In this document: positions 9,441 to 17,384 of the stretch, piece by piece
How positions within the stretch are numbered: position 1 is the stretch's first letter
Layout: each line of letters begins with the position of its first letter
Source of the DNA: Gaetbulibacter_A aestuarii
GTDB taxonomy: Bacteria; Bacteroidota; Bacteroidia; Flavobacteriales; Flavobacteriaceae
Assembly: GCF_039537665.1 (NCBI RefSeq)
Contig: NZ_BAABAY010000001.1
Span: 1,054,001-1,118,000 of the forward strand
DNA length: 64,000 nt
Direction: 5' to 3'
Position numbers and translations under genes: made by a program
The notes under the pieces: model-generated
Told to the model about the DNA's origin: nothing
Databases searched by the model: none
The model's input: only the letters and a program-made list of their open reading frames with translations

Positions 9441-10874
9441 ATGAAAGCTATTAAAAGTATATTTTGGATTATCTTGATCTGTTTTTTGAGTTCTTGTGTA
9501 CAGGATGGTCCTTTTGATATTCCCACGGATCATGCGGAAGATCTGGATATTCCCGCTTCACAAATCACGACCTTCAAGGTGGTTAAATCGATCTATGATC
9601 AAGCCGCTAATGCGGGGAATGACACTGCTGTAATCGAGAGCGATACAGACTTGTTTATCGAGGGGTACGTGATCTCTTCAGATCGTGCGGGGAATTTTTA
9701 TAAGGAACTGATTATTCAAAATAAAACAGATGATTCCAACTTGGATAATGATCCGAGACTGGGCATAAAAATCGCTATTAATGCTTCCAGTTTATCCGAC
9801 ACCTATCAATTCGGTCAAAAAGTATATGTAAAAGTAAATGGATTAACTGTTGGCGAAACTGAAGGGGTATTTACTTTGGGTAAAGGCACTGGTGCCACGG
9901 TGGAGCCTATTCAGGCTTCTGAATATAAAAAAATTGTTTTAAGAACACAGGACATCGTTTCGATAACACCAAAAATTGAAACTTGGGAGAATCTGGAAGA
10001 GGCCGATGAAAACACTTTGGTGATGCTTAAAGATGTACAGTTGAACCGATTTGAATTAGGGGCGAGTTTTGCGGCGGAATCCTATGACGAATTTGATGGA
10101 CTTCGGCATTTGGAAAGTTGTGCATCGGGCGTTTCAAGCGTTTTACAAACCAGTACGTTTTCAGATTTTAAAGCACAATTGTTACCTCAGGGCACGTTTG
10201 ATATTCAGGGGATTTTCAGTCGGGATTACGGTGATGATTTTAATGTGCTTTTAATAAACAGCCGGTCTGATATTACCAATGAAAAAGCTGATCGTTGCGA
10301 CCCTGAGGTGGTTTCCTGTGGATTGTCAAATTCTGTTGGCGAGGGTATTTTGTTTTATGATGATTTTGAATTGGAACGTAATAATCAATTAATTGAAGGA
10401 AGTGGCTGGACGAATTATATTGAAGCCGGAAGTGAAGGCTGGGAAGCATTTTCGTCGTCGTCGTCCAACGCTTCAATTGGCCGCTCGGCACGTTTTAACT
10501 CGGCGAGCTCCGGAGATCTCAGTAATATCGGGTGGCTCATTACGCCGTCTATTGATCTCGATAATTACAGTGGCGTCACCCTTCAATTTAAAACATCAAA
10601 TAGCAGAGCAGATAGCAGTTTTATGGAAGTGCTTTGTTCTTCCGACTGGGATGGACGTAAAGAAAATATAAGATCAGCAACCTGGAAGGTGCTTGAAGAT
10701 GCCTATGTTGTTAAAGACACCGATCCTTTTGCACCCTGGTTTAATTCCGGGCCGGTAGCCCTTTCTTGTTTAAGCGGAACCATTCATATCGCATTTAAAT
10801 ATACCGGAGGTGGGCAGGACAGTTTTGATGGTGTTTATGAATTAGATGAAGTGAAAATAAGCTACCAGAACTGA
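9441..10874 (+). CDS. DUF5689 lipoprotein with choice-of-anchor J (cleaved-adhesin-like) domain
   Basis: A 477-residue surface lipoprotein. The lipobox is FLSSC (Cys19). Residues about 38-285 match the DUF5689 pattern as I know it (SDTDLFIEGYVISSDRAGNF, KELIIQNKT, followed by an OB-fold-like beta region). Residues about 305-475 look like a choice-of-anchor J or MAM-like jellyroll (ILFYDDFE, GWLITPSIDLDNYSGVTLQF, DGVYELDEVKI). DUF5689 genes commonly sit beside TonB receptors and EEP nucleases in Bacteroidota. Here the gene is 12 bases behind a receptor and ends 1 base from the convergent EEP gene. It probably binds the substrate presented to the receptor; this is inferred from position. Confidence 0.78.
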   Translation: MKAIKSIFWIILICFLSSCVQDGPFDIPTDHAEDLDIPASQITTFKVVKSIYDQAANAGNDTAVIESDTDLFIEGYVISSDRAGNFYKELIIQNKTDDSNLDNDPRLGIKIAINASSLSDTYQFGQKVYVKVNGLTVGETEGVFTLGKGTGATVEPIQASEYKKIVLRTQDIVSITPKIETWENLEEADENTLVMLKDVQLNRFELGASFAAESYDEFDGLRHLESCASGVSSVLQTSTFSDFKAQLLPQGTFDIQGIFSRDYGDDFNVLLINSRSDITNEKADRCDPEVVSCGLSNSVGEGILFYDDFELERNNQLIEGSGWTNYIEAGSEGWEAFSSSSSNASIGRSARFNSASSGDLSNIGWLITPSIDLDNYSGVTLQFKTSNSRADSSFMEVLCSSDWDGRKENIRSATWKVLEDAYVVKDTDPFAPWFNSGPVALSCLSGTIHIAFKYTGGGQDSFDGVYELDEVKISYQN

Positions 10875-10875
10875 G

Positions 10876-11844
10876 TTATTTTTTTAAGATTGCATACACC
10901 GGAAAGTGATCGCTGTAACCACCTTTATATTTTGAACCAACATAGGTTCTGAATGGTGACCCCTTGAAAGGGCCGTTGAACAATTTCAGAAAATCTTCAT
11001 CAAAAATTTCGGCTTTGCTGAATTCGAATTCGGTTTGTGAGGGTTTAAAAAAAGTGGTGCTCAATAATATTTGGTCAAACAAAAACCATTGTCGTTTAAA
11101 ATTTACTGATCCGCGTTTATACGACTTTAAGGTTTCCATAGGGTTGTAAAGTTGGCAGTTATTAACAATATACTGAATGCTTTCGCTTTGCGGTTCATCA
11201 TTATAATCCCCTAAAACCAGAATTTTAGCCTTAGGTTCAGTGTCTCGAATTTGGGAAATAATATAACCAACCTTTTCTGCAGAGGCCATGCGTTTTGGAC
11301 TAGTTTCCTCAGCACCTTCACGTCTGGAGGACCAATGGTTCACGATGAGATGGATTTTTTCATTATCAAGTAAACCGGAAACTCTCAGAATATCGCGGGT
11401 AAAATCCGGAGCGCCATCTTCATCCGTAAGTAAAACTCCGAAGGTTTCAGTATGTAATACTTTAAAAGCATCAGTATCGTAAATTAAAGCCACATCAATG
11501 CCACGTTCATCCAGGGAATCAAAATGAATATAATCATAACGGTATTCTTCAAGGTATTCAGAACTAAGAAGATCCCGGATCACTTTGGCATTCTCAACTT
11601 CAGCCAAACCTACTAACGCCGGATGTTTTCCTGTTTCTTGTCTTCCAATGTTTGAAATGGCAAAACCTAATTTCCGAAGTTTGTTCTGATAGCGTTTCGG
11701 TGTCCAGCGTTTTGAAGACATCGGTAGAAAATCATCATCGTTGGTGTTAGGGTCATTACTTAGGTCGAATAAATTTTCAAGATTGTAAAAACCAATAGTT
11801 TGCATGTTGTCCTGAACAGGAATTTCATTAGAAGAATGAGACAT
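10876..11844 (-). CDS. EEP family protein without signal peptide
   Basis: A 322-residue paralogue of the secreted EEP protein at 5451-6512. Catalytic motifs are intact: FYNLENLFD (Asn21, Glu23), AEVENAK, VNHWSSRREGAEE (His170), GDYNDEP (Asp213, Asn215) and SDHFPVYAILKK (Asp312, His313). The N-terminus (MSHSSNEIPVQDN) is hydrophilic, so the protein is probably cytoplasmic, unlike its paralogue; a start at Met14 is also possible and changes nothing. It is convergent with the DUF5689 gene (1-base gap) and divergent from hflX. It may process imported oligonucleotides or phosphodiesters, an inference from context. Confidence 0.88.
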   Translation of the reverse strand: MSHSSNEIPVQDNMQTIGFYNLENLFDLSNDPNTNDDDFLPMSSKRWTPKRYQNKLRKLGFAISNIGRQETGKHPALVGLAEVENAKVIRDLLSSEYLEEYRYDYIHFDSLDERGIDVALIYDTDAFKVLHTETFGVLLTDEDGAPDFTRDILRVSGLLDNEKIHLIVNHWSSRREGAEETSPKRMASAEKVGYIISQIRDTEPKAKILVLGDYNDEPQSESIQYIVNNCQLYNPMETLKSYKRGSVNFKRQWFLFDQILLSTTFFKPSQTEFEFSKAEIFDEDFLKLFNGPFKGSPFRTYVGSKYKGGYSDHFPVYAILKK

Positions 11845-11883
11845 AATTCAATAATATAAAAATTAAAAATAGCTATAATTGCT

Positions 11884-11891
11884 TAACTTTG
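11884..11891 (+). promoter_or_regulatory. -7 box of hflX, implying a near-leaderless mRNA
   Basis: TAACTTTG is an exact TAnnTTTG match. Only four bases (CAGC) lie between it and the ATG at 11896, so transcription should start at or within a few bases of the start codon. The same arrangement recurs at thiL. Confidence 0.6.
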
Positions 11892-11895
11892 CAGC

Positions 11896-13113
11896 ATGAT
11901 AGAAAAGAAAGATGTAGCTTTAGAAAAAGCTGTGTTAATTGGTTTAGTAACCAAGAATCAGGATGAAACCAAATTGAAAGAGTATTTGGACGAGCTGGAG
12001 TTTTTAACTTTCACGGCAGGAGGGTACGCCATGAAACGCTTTACCCAAAAAATGGATATGCCTAATCCGAAAACTTTCATTGGTACCGGAAAAATGGATG
12101 AGGTTCGGAATTATATCGCTGAAAATGATATTGACACTGCTATTTTTGATGATGAATTATCGGCTGCACAGGAACGTAATATCAGTAAAATTCTTAAAGT
12201 AAAGGTTTTAGACAGAACCAATCTTATTCTGGATATTTTCGCGCAGCGCGCCAAAACCAGTTATGCCCGAACTCAGGTAGAACTTGCTCAATGTGAATAT
12301 TTACTGCCTCGTTTACGTGGTATGTGGACCCACCTTGAGAGACAAAAAGGGGGTATTGGTATGCGCGGACCGGGTGAAACTGAGATCGAGACTGACCGCC
12401 GTATTGTTCGTGATAAAATTTCCTTACTCAAAGAGCGGTTGAGAACCATTGATAAACAAATGGCTGTGCAACGTGGAAACCGTGGAAAAATGGTGCGTGT
12501 GGCTTTGGTGGGTTATACTAACGTGGGGAAATCGACCTTAATGAATGTGATCAGTAAAAGTGATGTGTTTGCAGAAAACAAATTGTTCGCAACACTGGAT
12601 ACCACCGTTCGTAAAGTGGTGATTCAAAATTTACCGTTTTTGTTAAGTGATACCGTTGGATTTATTCGAAAGCTGCCAACACAATTGGTTGAAAGTTTTA
12701 AAAGTACTTTGGATGAGGTACGCGAAGCCGATCTGCTTTTACATGTAGTTGATATTTCACATCCAAATTTTGAAGAACATATCGAATCTGTGAATAAGAT
12801 TTTGGGTGAAATTGACAGTAGTGATAAGCCTACGATCATGGTTTTCAATAAGATCGATGCCTACAAAGCAGAACCGTTGGATGAGGATGATCTGGAAACT
12901 GAAAAAACATCACGCCATTACACCCTGGATGAATGGCGCAGTACCTGGATGAATAAAATAGGGGATAATGCCTTATTTATTTCGGCTACCCAAAAAGAAA
13001 ACCTGGAAGAATTTAGAAAACGGGTTTACGATGAGGTTCGTTCCATACACGTTACGCGTTTTCCTTACAATAATTTCCTATATCCTGATTACAATTATGA
13101 GGAAATGGAATAG
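11896..13113 (+). CDS. hflX: Ribosome-associated GTPase HflX
   Basis: A 405-residue GTPase that binds the 50S subunit and rescues or splits stalled ribosomes. The N-terminal HflX domain (about 10-110, with NPKTFIGTGKMDEV) is followed by the glycine-rich linker GGIGMRGPGETEIETDRR (152-169) and a coiled region. The G domain has the G1 P-loop GYTNVGKST (206-214), G3 DTVGF and G4 NKID. The length is normal for the family. The start codon follows the -7 box directly. The gene is convergent with the methyltransferase gene, with a 4-base gap. Confidence 0.97.
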   Translation: MIEKKDVALEKAVLIGLVTKNQDETKLKEYLDELEFLTFTAGGYAMKRFTQKMDMPNPKTFIGTGKMDEVRNYIAENDIDTAIFDDELSAAQERNISKILKVKVLDRTNLILDIFAQRAKTSYARTQVELAQCEYLLPRLRGMWTHLERQKGGIGMRGPGETEIETDRRIVRDKISLLKERLRTIDKQMAVQRGNRGKMVRVALVGYTNVGKSTLMNVISKSDVFAENKLFATLDTTVRKVVIQNLPFLLSDTVGFIRKLPTQLVESFKSTLDEVREADLLLHVVDISHPNFEEHIESVNKILGEIDSSDKPTIMVFNKIDAYKAEPLDEDDLETEKTSRHYTLDEWRSTWMNKIGDNALFISATQKENLEEFRKRVYDEVRSIHVTRFPYNNFLYPDYNYEEME

Positions 13114-13117
13114 CCCT

Positions 13118-13669
13118 TTAGCTTTTTGATTTCTTACAATAATAAATATATTCGGTAAGCAACTTTTTATTGGAGCTCATTTTACAATCGTCAAATACTT
13201 TTTGAAATTTTTTGAAGTTGAATTTGGTATATAATACCTGATTGAAATAGGCATTATCTTCCATGAGATCATAAGCATCTTGTAAAATGGCAAAGGCTTT
13301 TTCTTTACTGAAAAACGAAAAGGGTATTGATGACACTACACCGTTTACAGGTTCTTTTACAAATTCTTTTATCTTTTCAGCTCCTTCATTGATAACGATA
13401 AGACGTTCGTCCGGAATAGTTTCTTTTACATGATCACAAAAATCTTTATTGACTTCAAAAGCATATAATTTTGAAGTTTTAGAAATGCTATTTAAAATTT
13501 CCTGGGTAATGTTACCATGACCAATTCCAAATTCAACAAAAACCTTATTAGGGGCGTTAGAAAGGTGTTTGCAAATAGCAATTTCAGCATCGCGACTTGT
13601 TTCGGAAATGGCTCCGGTTTCGAAAATATTTTTAGCAAATGCCAGGGCGGTTTTTAGTTTTTGTTTCAT
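13118..13669 (-). CDS. Class I SAM-dependent methyltransferase
   Basis: A 183-residue Rossmann-fold methyltransferase. Motif I is VEFGIGHGNIT (45-55) and a motif IV-like SSIPFSFF is near residue 113. The arrangement resembles the rRNA adenine dimethylase/phospholipid N-methyltransferase branch (PmtA-like) more than small-molecule methyltransferases, but substrate cannot be read from sequence. It begins 20 bases after the YaiO gene on the same strand and is probably the last gene of the envelope operon that starts at 20307. If so, a lipid head group or polymer substituent is a reasonable guess for the target. Confidence 0.75.
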   Translation of the reverse strand: MKQKLKTALAFAKNIFETGAISETSRDAEIAICKHLSNAPNKVFVEFGIGHGNITQEILNSISKTSKLYAFEVNKDFCDHVKETIPDERLIVINEGAEKIKEFVKEPVNGVVSSIPFSFFSKEKAFAILQDAYDLMEDNAYFNQVLYTKFNFKKFQKVFDDCKMSSNKKLLTEYIYYCKKSKS

Positions 13670-13689
13670 TAATTGATCTTAGTCTGTTT

Positions 13690-14940
13690 CTATTTGAACA
13701 TGAGATCCCAAGATAAGGAAAATGAATAGATCCAAAAATATGAACCGTAGTTTAAATTATCTTCCTGATGTGCAACTCCGGCTTGTAAACCCCAAAGATT
13801 CTGTTTGTTCTTTGATGAAAAATAATAACCGAAATTTAGTTTTTGCGACAATAATTTTACGATCGCATTTTGATCGTTATTGAAATTGAATCGGTTTTCT
13901 TCAGGTGAAAATCCGGCACCTGCATCAATACTAAAATAATTATTGACATCCGAGCGATAATGTCTGAAGGTTAGAATACCAGACATACTGGCTTTAGGCT
14001 CGCCGGGCGTAAGATAACCACGTAAAGCCCAGTAATTATTTTTGTTATACCAACCAATGGAACTTGTATAAATAGTAGTGGTAGTCTGAAATTTCAAGGC
14101 TCTGAAACCTGCGGAAATTTCAAGACTTTTAGGTAAGGTCTTATAAAGTTCTGCACCATAACGGATATCAGGAAACAGGAAAGAATCAGAATAACCAAAA
14201 TTGGCATAGGCGTACAACCCTGTGGTTATTCTTGGATATAAATCAATTTCGGCTTGTAAACCGTTTGATGCGAACCTTCGGTTAAAATTAAGTTTTGCCT
14301 GAATACTTCCATATTTTGTTGCTTTTCCATAACGGAGCGTATAATACTGCATAGGATCAAAACGTTCCGAATACAAATCGACCGCTGAGCGTAATCCTAT
14401 GGTATTTAAGCTCAATCTATTTTTTAGGTTGGTTCTATATATCTGGGATTTTTCATGATCCGGATGTAACTCAAGATTAGATTCAATAGTAATTAAAGCG
14501 TCTTCAGGATTGTCGGCAGCTTCCTGAGCACTGGCTTTCAAGTATAAAAGTTCTGCATCATCTGGAAAATATTCTAAAGCCGTATTGGCCTTTTGTATGG
14601 CCTCCACCGGAGCTCCTGCGTAGAGTTCATTTTTTATATCGGCTGTCCAGGTGTCAAGTCGCTCCGGACTTCGTTTTAAAACATAATCAAAAGCTTTACG
14701 TGCCTTTTTGTACTCGCCATCCCAGGAATAAGTGGTTCCTAAAAAGGAACGTATGTCATGGTAATCAGGATATTTGGTCAAAATTAAAAGCAAAGTATCC
14801 TGAGCTTGTTTCCGTTTTTTGTTAAAGGCAAGCTCTCGAGCCACTTCAAAAGCACGATCGGGATCGCCTTTAAAGACCTCTGTTTGGGAATAAGTAAAGG
14901 AGCCTATTAATAAAAATATTACGACAATATATTGTTTCAT
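13690..14940 (-). CDS. YaiO-family outer-membrane beta-barrel with N-terminal TPRs
   Basis: A 416-residue outer-membrane protein. It has a signal peptide (1-19, SFTYSQ), TPR repeats (about 28-170, e.g. KYPDYHDIRSFLGTTYSWDG) and a C-terminal barrel (about 180-416) with YaiO-like strands ending in FSLSWDLMFK. The layout of periplasmic TPRs followed by a barrel parallels exporters of synthase-dependent polysaccharides such as PgaA, BcsC and AlgK/AlgE. Its TPR unit closely resembles that at the C-terminus of the upstream LtaS-like protein. The gene starts 5 bases after that gene. Role inferred: outer-membrane secretin or anchor for the polymer made by the operon. Confidence 0.85.
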   Translation of the reverse strand: MKQYIVVIFLLIGSFTYSQTEVFKGDPDRAFEVARELAFNKKRKQAQDTLLLILTKYPDYHDIRSFLGTTYSWDGEYKKARKAFDYVLKRSPERLDTWTADIKNELYAGAPVEAIQKANTALEYFPDDAELLYLKASAQEAADNPEDALITIESNLELHPDHEKSQIYRTNLKNRLSLNTIGLRSAVDLYSERFDPMQYYTLRYGKATKYGSIQAKLNFNRRFASNGLQAEIDLYPRITTGLYAYANFGYSDSFLFPDIRYGAELYKTLPKSLEISAGFRALKFQTTTTIYTSSIGWYNKNNYWALRGYLTPGEPKASMSGILTFRHYRSDVNNYFSIDAGAGFSPEENRFNFNNDQNAIVKLLSQKLNFGYYFSSKNKQNLWGLQAGVAHQEDNLNYGSYFWIYSFSLSWDLMFK

Positions 14941-14945
14941 GGTAA

Positions 14946-17372
14946 TTACTGCGGTTGGTTTAAAGTGTTTTCGAAGGTTTTATATTCAGCTACTTCAGGA
15001 TATTTGGCAATAAGACTATCTAATATGGTTTTGGCATTTTCAGTTTTATTCAATCGGCTATAAGCTTTGGCCATTTTGAATTCTAGCTGCGGGTTTTGAA
15101 TGTTATTTTCTCTGGCTTGATCAAATATTGATTCAGATTTTTGTTCCTGATCAGACCACCAGTACAGATCCAATAAAGCTTCATAAGTATCTTCATAATT
15201 TGGTGCACGTTTCAGGGTTCGTAATAACACCTCCTCAGAGGCGTTATAATCTTTCTCCCAGGCGAGGGTGCGCCCTTTTAATACGCGGGCATCTGTGTAA
15301 TTAGGATATTCGTTAATAATATAATCACACAGTAATCGGGCTGTTTTAAATTTTTTCTCATGAGCTAAATCACGAGAAAGGATCATAAGTTCGTCAAAGG
15401 TTTTTCCGTCTGAAAGTTCTTGTATCTTGGCCACCTGAGCATCCGTAAAATTTATCGTAGGGGTAGCATAAACATTGAGATCTTCAGGGAAGATCTTATT
15501 TTGAGTTGTTACATAAGCGTTCAATTTTTTAAACGCATTTAATGAATCAGTGATGTTTTTAAACAGTAATTCTTCATTCACCTTATAAGATCCAAAATCA
15601 GGTTTTATCTTAAATAACTCGCCATCAGAATACATATAATCGTTGTAAATGAAATCGTTGATACTCCCTTTATAACGCATCAAAGGAATTTTTTTGTGAT
15701 TGGAAAAAGTCTTTGAAGTGTCCAGGCCTTCTCCTAACCAGGCTACTTTTTCCAGAGGATTCATCTTATAATTTGCATAAAGCATCTGTAATAAACTTGG
15801 TGTAACATCCAGATGTGATGAGATAGATTTGAAGGTTTCCGGTTGTTTTAATAGCGGACTGTAAATTAAAAAAGGTACATGAAAACGACACAGTTTATCT
15901 TTTTGAGTAATTGGGATCAGGCGATGATCTCCGGTGATCACAAAAATGGTGTTTTCATATTCCGGACGTTTTTTATAAGCTTCCATAAAAGTCTTTATCG
16001 AAGCATCGGTATACAACAAACAACCGAAGATTTCCTTATTGTTTTCAATCAGGGTTTTAACGTCTTCCGATTTTGGTAAATCGTTCAAAACAGTATCAAC
16101 CTGTTCCATGTAGGCTTCCTGATTTGGATAAATAAATGGTTCGTGAGACGAAATGGTCATTACTATATCTAATCGCGGTTGTTTCTCAGGTTGCATGGTT
16201 TCTAATGCTTTTTGAAAAATAGCATCATCAGGATAACCCCATGAAAAGCCTTGATCGTCGGTATCTGTTTTTTTGAAATCAGCTCCGTATTTATAAACAT
16301 CAATAATATTATCAACACCGTTATAATCCAGAAAATTAACTTTTCTATCAAATTCAGATGGCCCACCTGAATAATAATTGGTTTGATAATGGTTCGCTTT
16401 GAGTAGGCTGATCAATGACAGATGTGATGGGATATCTTTCTTTTCTAAAAACCCCTTATCACCATACGGCAGTGATCCGAAAAGAGATGGTAAAATTCCG
16501 AAGGAACGTCCGGTGTTACTCACGAAGTTCTTCCAGTACAGAGATTCAGTAATTAAAGAGTCGATATATGGTGTAAAGCCACTATAAACATCGTTGTCCA
16601 CAAATTCGCCACCCAAACCTTCAACTACAATAAAAACAATATTTGGTTTTTCAGATTTCAAATTGAAAAAGGGCGATAATACATCCTTGTTATTTTTGAA
16701 ATTTTGAAGGAGTGGATAATCATTTCGGTCTGCAAAACGATAACTGTTCAATAAGCGTTGCTCGTTTTGGTATTTTAAAACATCGGTAAATAAAAAGGCG
16801 GTTTTATTTTCATTAAGGTTTTTAGAAGTATCAGAAAAAACCAGTTTTATACCTCCAAATACCACGATGAGGATTAAGCCTAAAGCGACTAAAGTTTTTT
16901 CGAGTAACCACTTTTGAAAGAATTTATACAAAAGGATCAATGCCAGAGGAAATACTATAAAAGGTATGAAAAAGGCTATGGAATAGGATTCAGATTTTGA
17001 AACCGTCATAAAAGCATCATCAAAAGAATACCCCAGAATATCTGCGCCTAAATTTACTTTGGTGGTCAAGCTATATTCTACTAACGAAAATTGAACCAGA
17101 ACAAGGATAACAAAAAAGCCAATGATAACATTTACAGATTTCCTGCCTAAAAGAATATTCAACAGGTAAAAAACCGGAAAACAAACTAAGCCTATGAATA
17201 ATCCTGCCCAAAAATCGTTGGTAAGTTTAAACATAAGGGTGCTTAGATAATTTCCTTGTATGGCATCAGACAGAATTATTTCGGTTATACTAATCAACCA
17301 AAATACAGAGGTCAGCGCTATAATGGCGTAACAGTATCTTATAAAATTCTCTTTATTTAACTTTAGGTTCAT
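14946..17372 (-). CDS. LTA synthase-like phosphotransferase (alkaline phosphatase/sulfatase fold) with C-terminal TPRs
   Basis: An 808-residue inner-membrane enzyme. Five membrane segments (about 12-35, 54-75, 80-102, 130-150, 158-180) precede a periplasmic sulfatase/LtaS-type domain (about 240-530). Likely catalytic and metal residues are Glu251 in IVFIVVEGLG, the nucleophile candidate Thr287 in SNTGRSFGILPS, His410 in SSHEPF, and Asp482-His483 in ITGDHRL. Residues about 660-800 are TPRs, unusual for the family and similar to those in YaiO next door. Relatives transfer glycerol phosphate or phosphoethanolamine from lipids to polymers. It lies between a polymerising glycosyltransferase and an outer-membrane barrel, so phospho-substitution of an envelope glycan is the natural hypothesis. 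Confidence 0.85.
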   Translation of the reverse strand: MNLKLNKENFIRYCYAIIALTSVFWLISITEIILSDAIQGNYLSTLMFKLTNDFWAGLFIGLVCFPVFYLLNILLGRKSVNVIIGFFVILVLVQFSLVEYSLTTKVNLGADILGYSFDDAFMTVSKSESYSIAFFIPFIVFPLALILLYKFFQKWLLEKTLVALGLILIVVFGGIKLVFSDTSKNLNENKTAFLFTDVLKYQNEQRLLNSYRFADRNDYPLLQNFKNNKDVLSPFFNLKSEKPNIVFIVVEGLGGEFVDNDVYSGFTPYIDSLITESLYWKNFVSNTGRSFGILPSLFGSLPYGDKGFLEKKDIPSHLSLISLLKANHYQTNYYSGGPSEFDRKVNFLDYNGVDNIIDVYKYGADFKKTDTDDQGFSWGYPDDAIFQKALETMQPEKQPRLDIVMTISSHEPFIYPNQEAYMEQVDTVLNDLPKSEDVKTLIENNKEIFGCLLYTDASIKTFMEAYKKRPEYENTIFVITGDHRLIPITQKDKLCRFHVPFLIYSPLLKQPETFKSISSHLDVTPSLLQMLYANYKMNPLEKVAWLGEGLDTSKTFSNHKKIPLMRYKGSINDFIYNDYMYSDGELFKIKPDFGSYKVNEELLFKNITDSLNAFKKLNAYVTTQNKIFPEDLNVYATPTINFTDAQVAKIQELSDGKTFDELMILSRDLAHEKKFKTARLLCDYIINEYPNYTDARVLKGRTLAWEKDYNASEEVLLRTLKRAPNYEDTYEALLDLYWWSDQEQKSESIFDQARENNIQNPQLEFKMAKAYSRLNKTENAKTILDSLIAKYPEVAEYKTFENTLNQPQ

Positions 17373-17384
17373 TTTTGTTTGGTT

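Noticed and set aside
980..10874. Classical SusC/SusD polysaccharide utilisation locus
   Set aside because: Neither TonB receptor has a SusD-like neighbour and no glycoside hydrolase, lyase or sulfatase is nearby; nucleases are present instead.
14946..17372. Genuine lipoteichoic acid synthesis
   Set aside because: The organism has the outer-membrane proteins of a Gram-negative; the LtaS-like fold is shared by phosphoethanolamine and other phosphotransferases.
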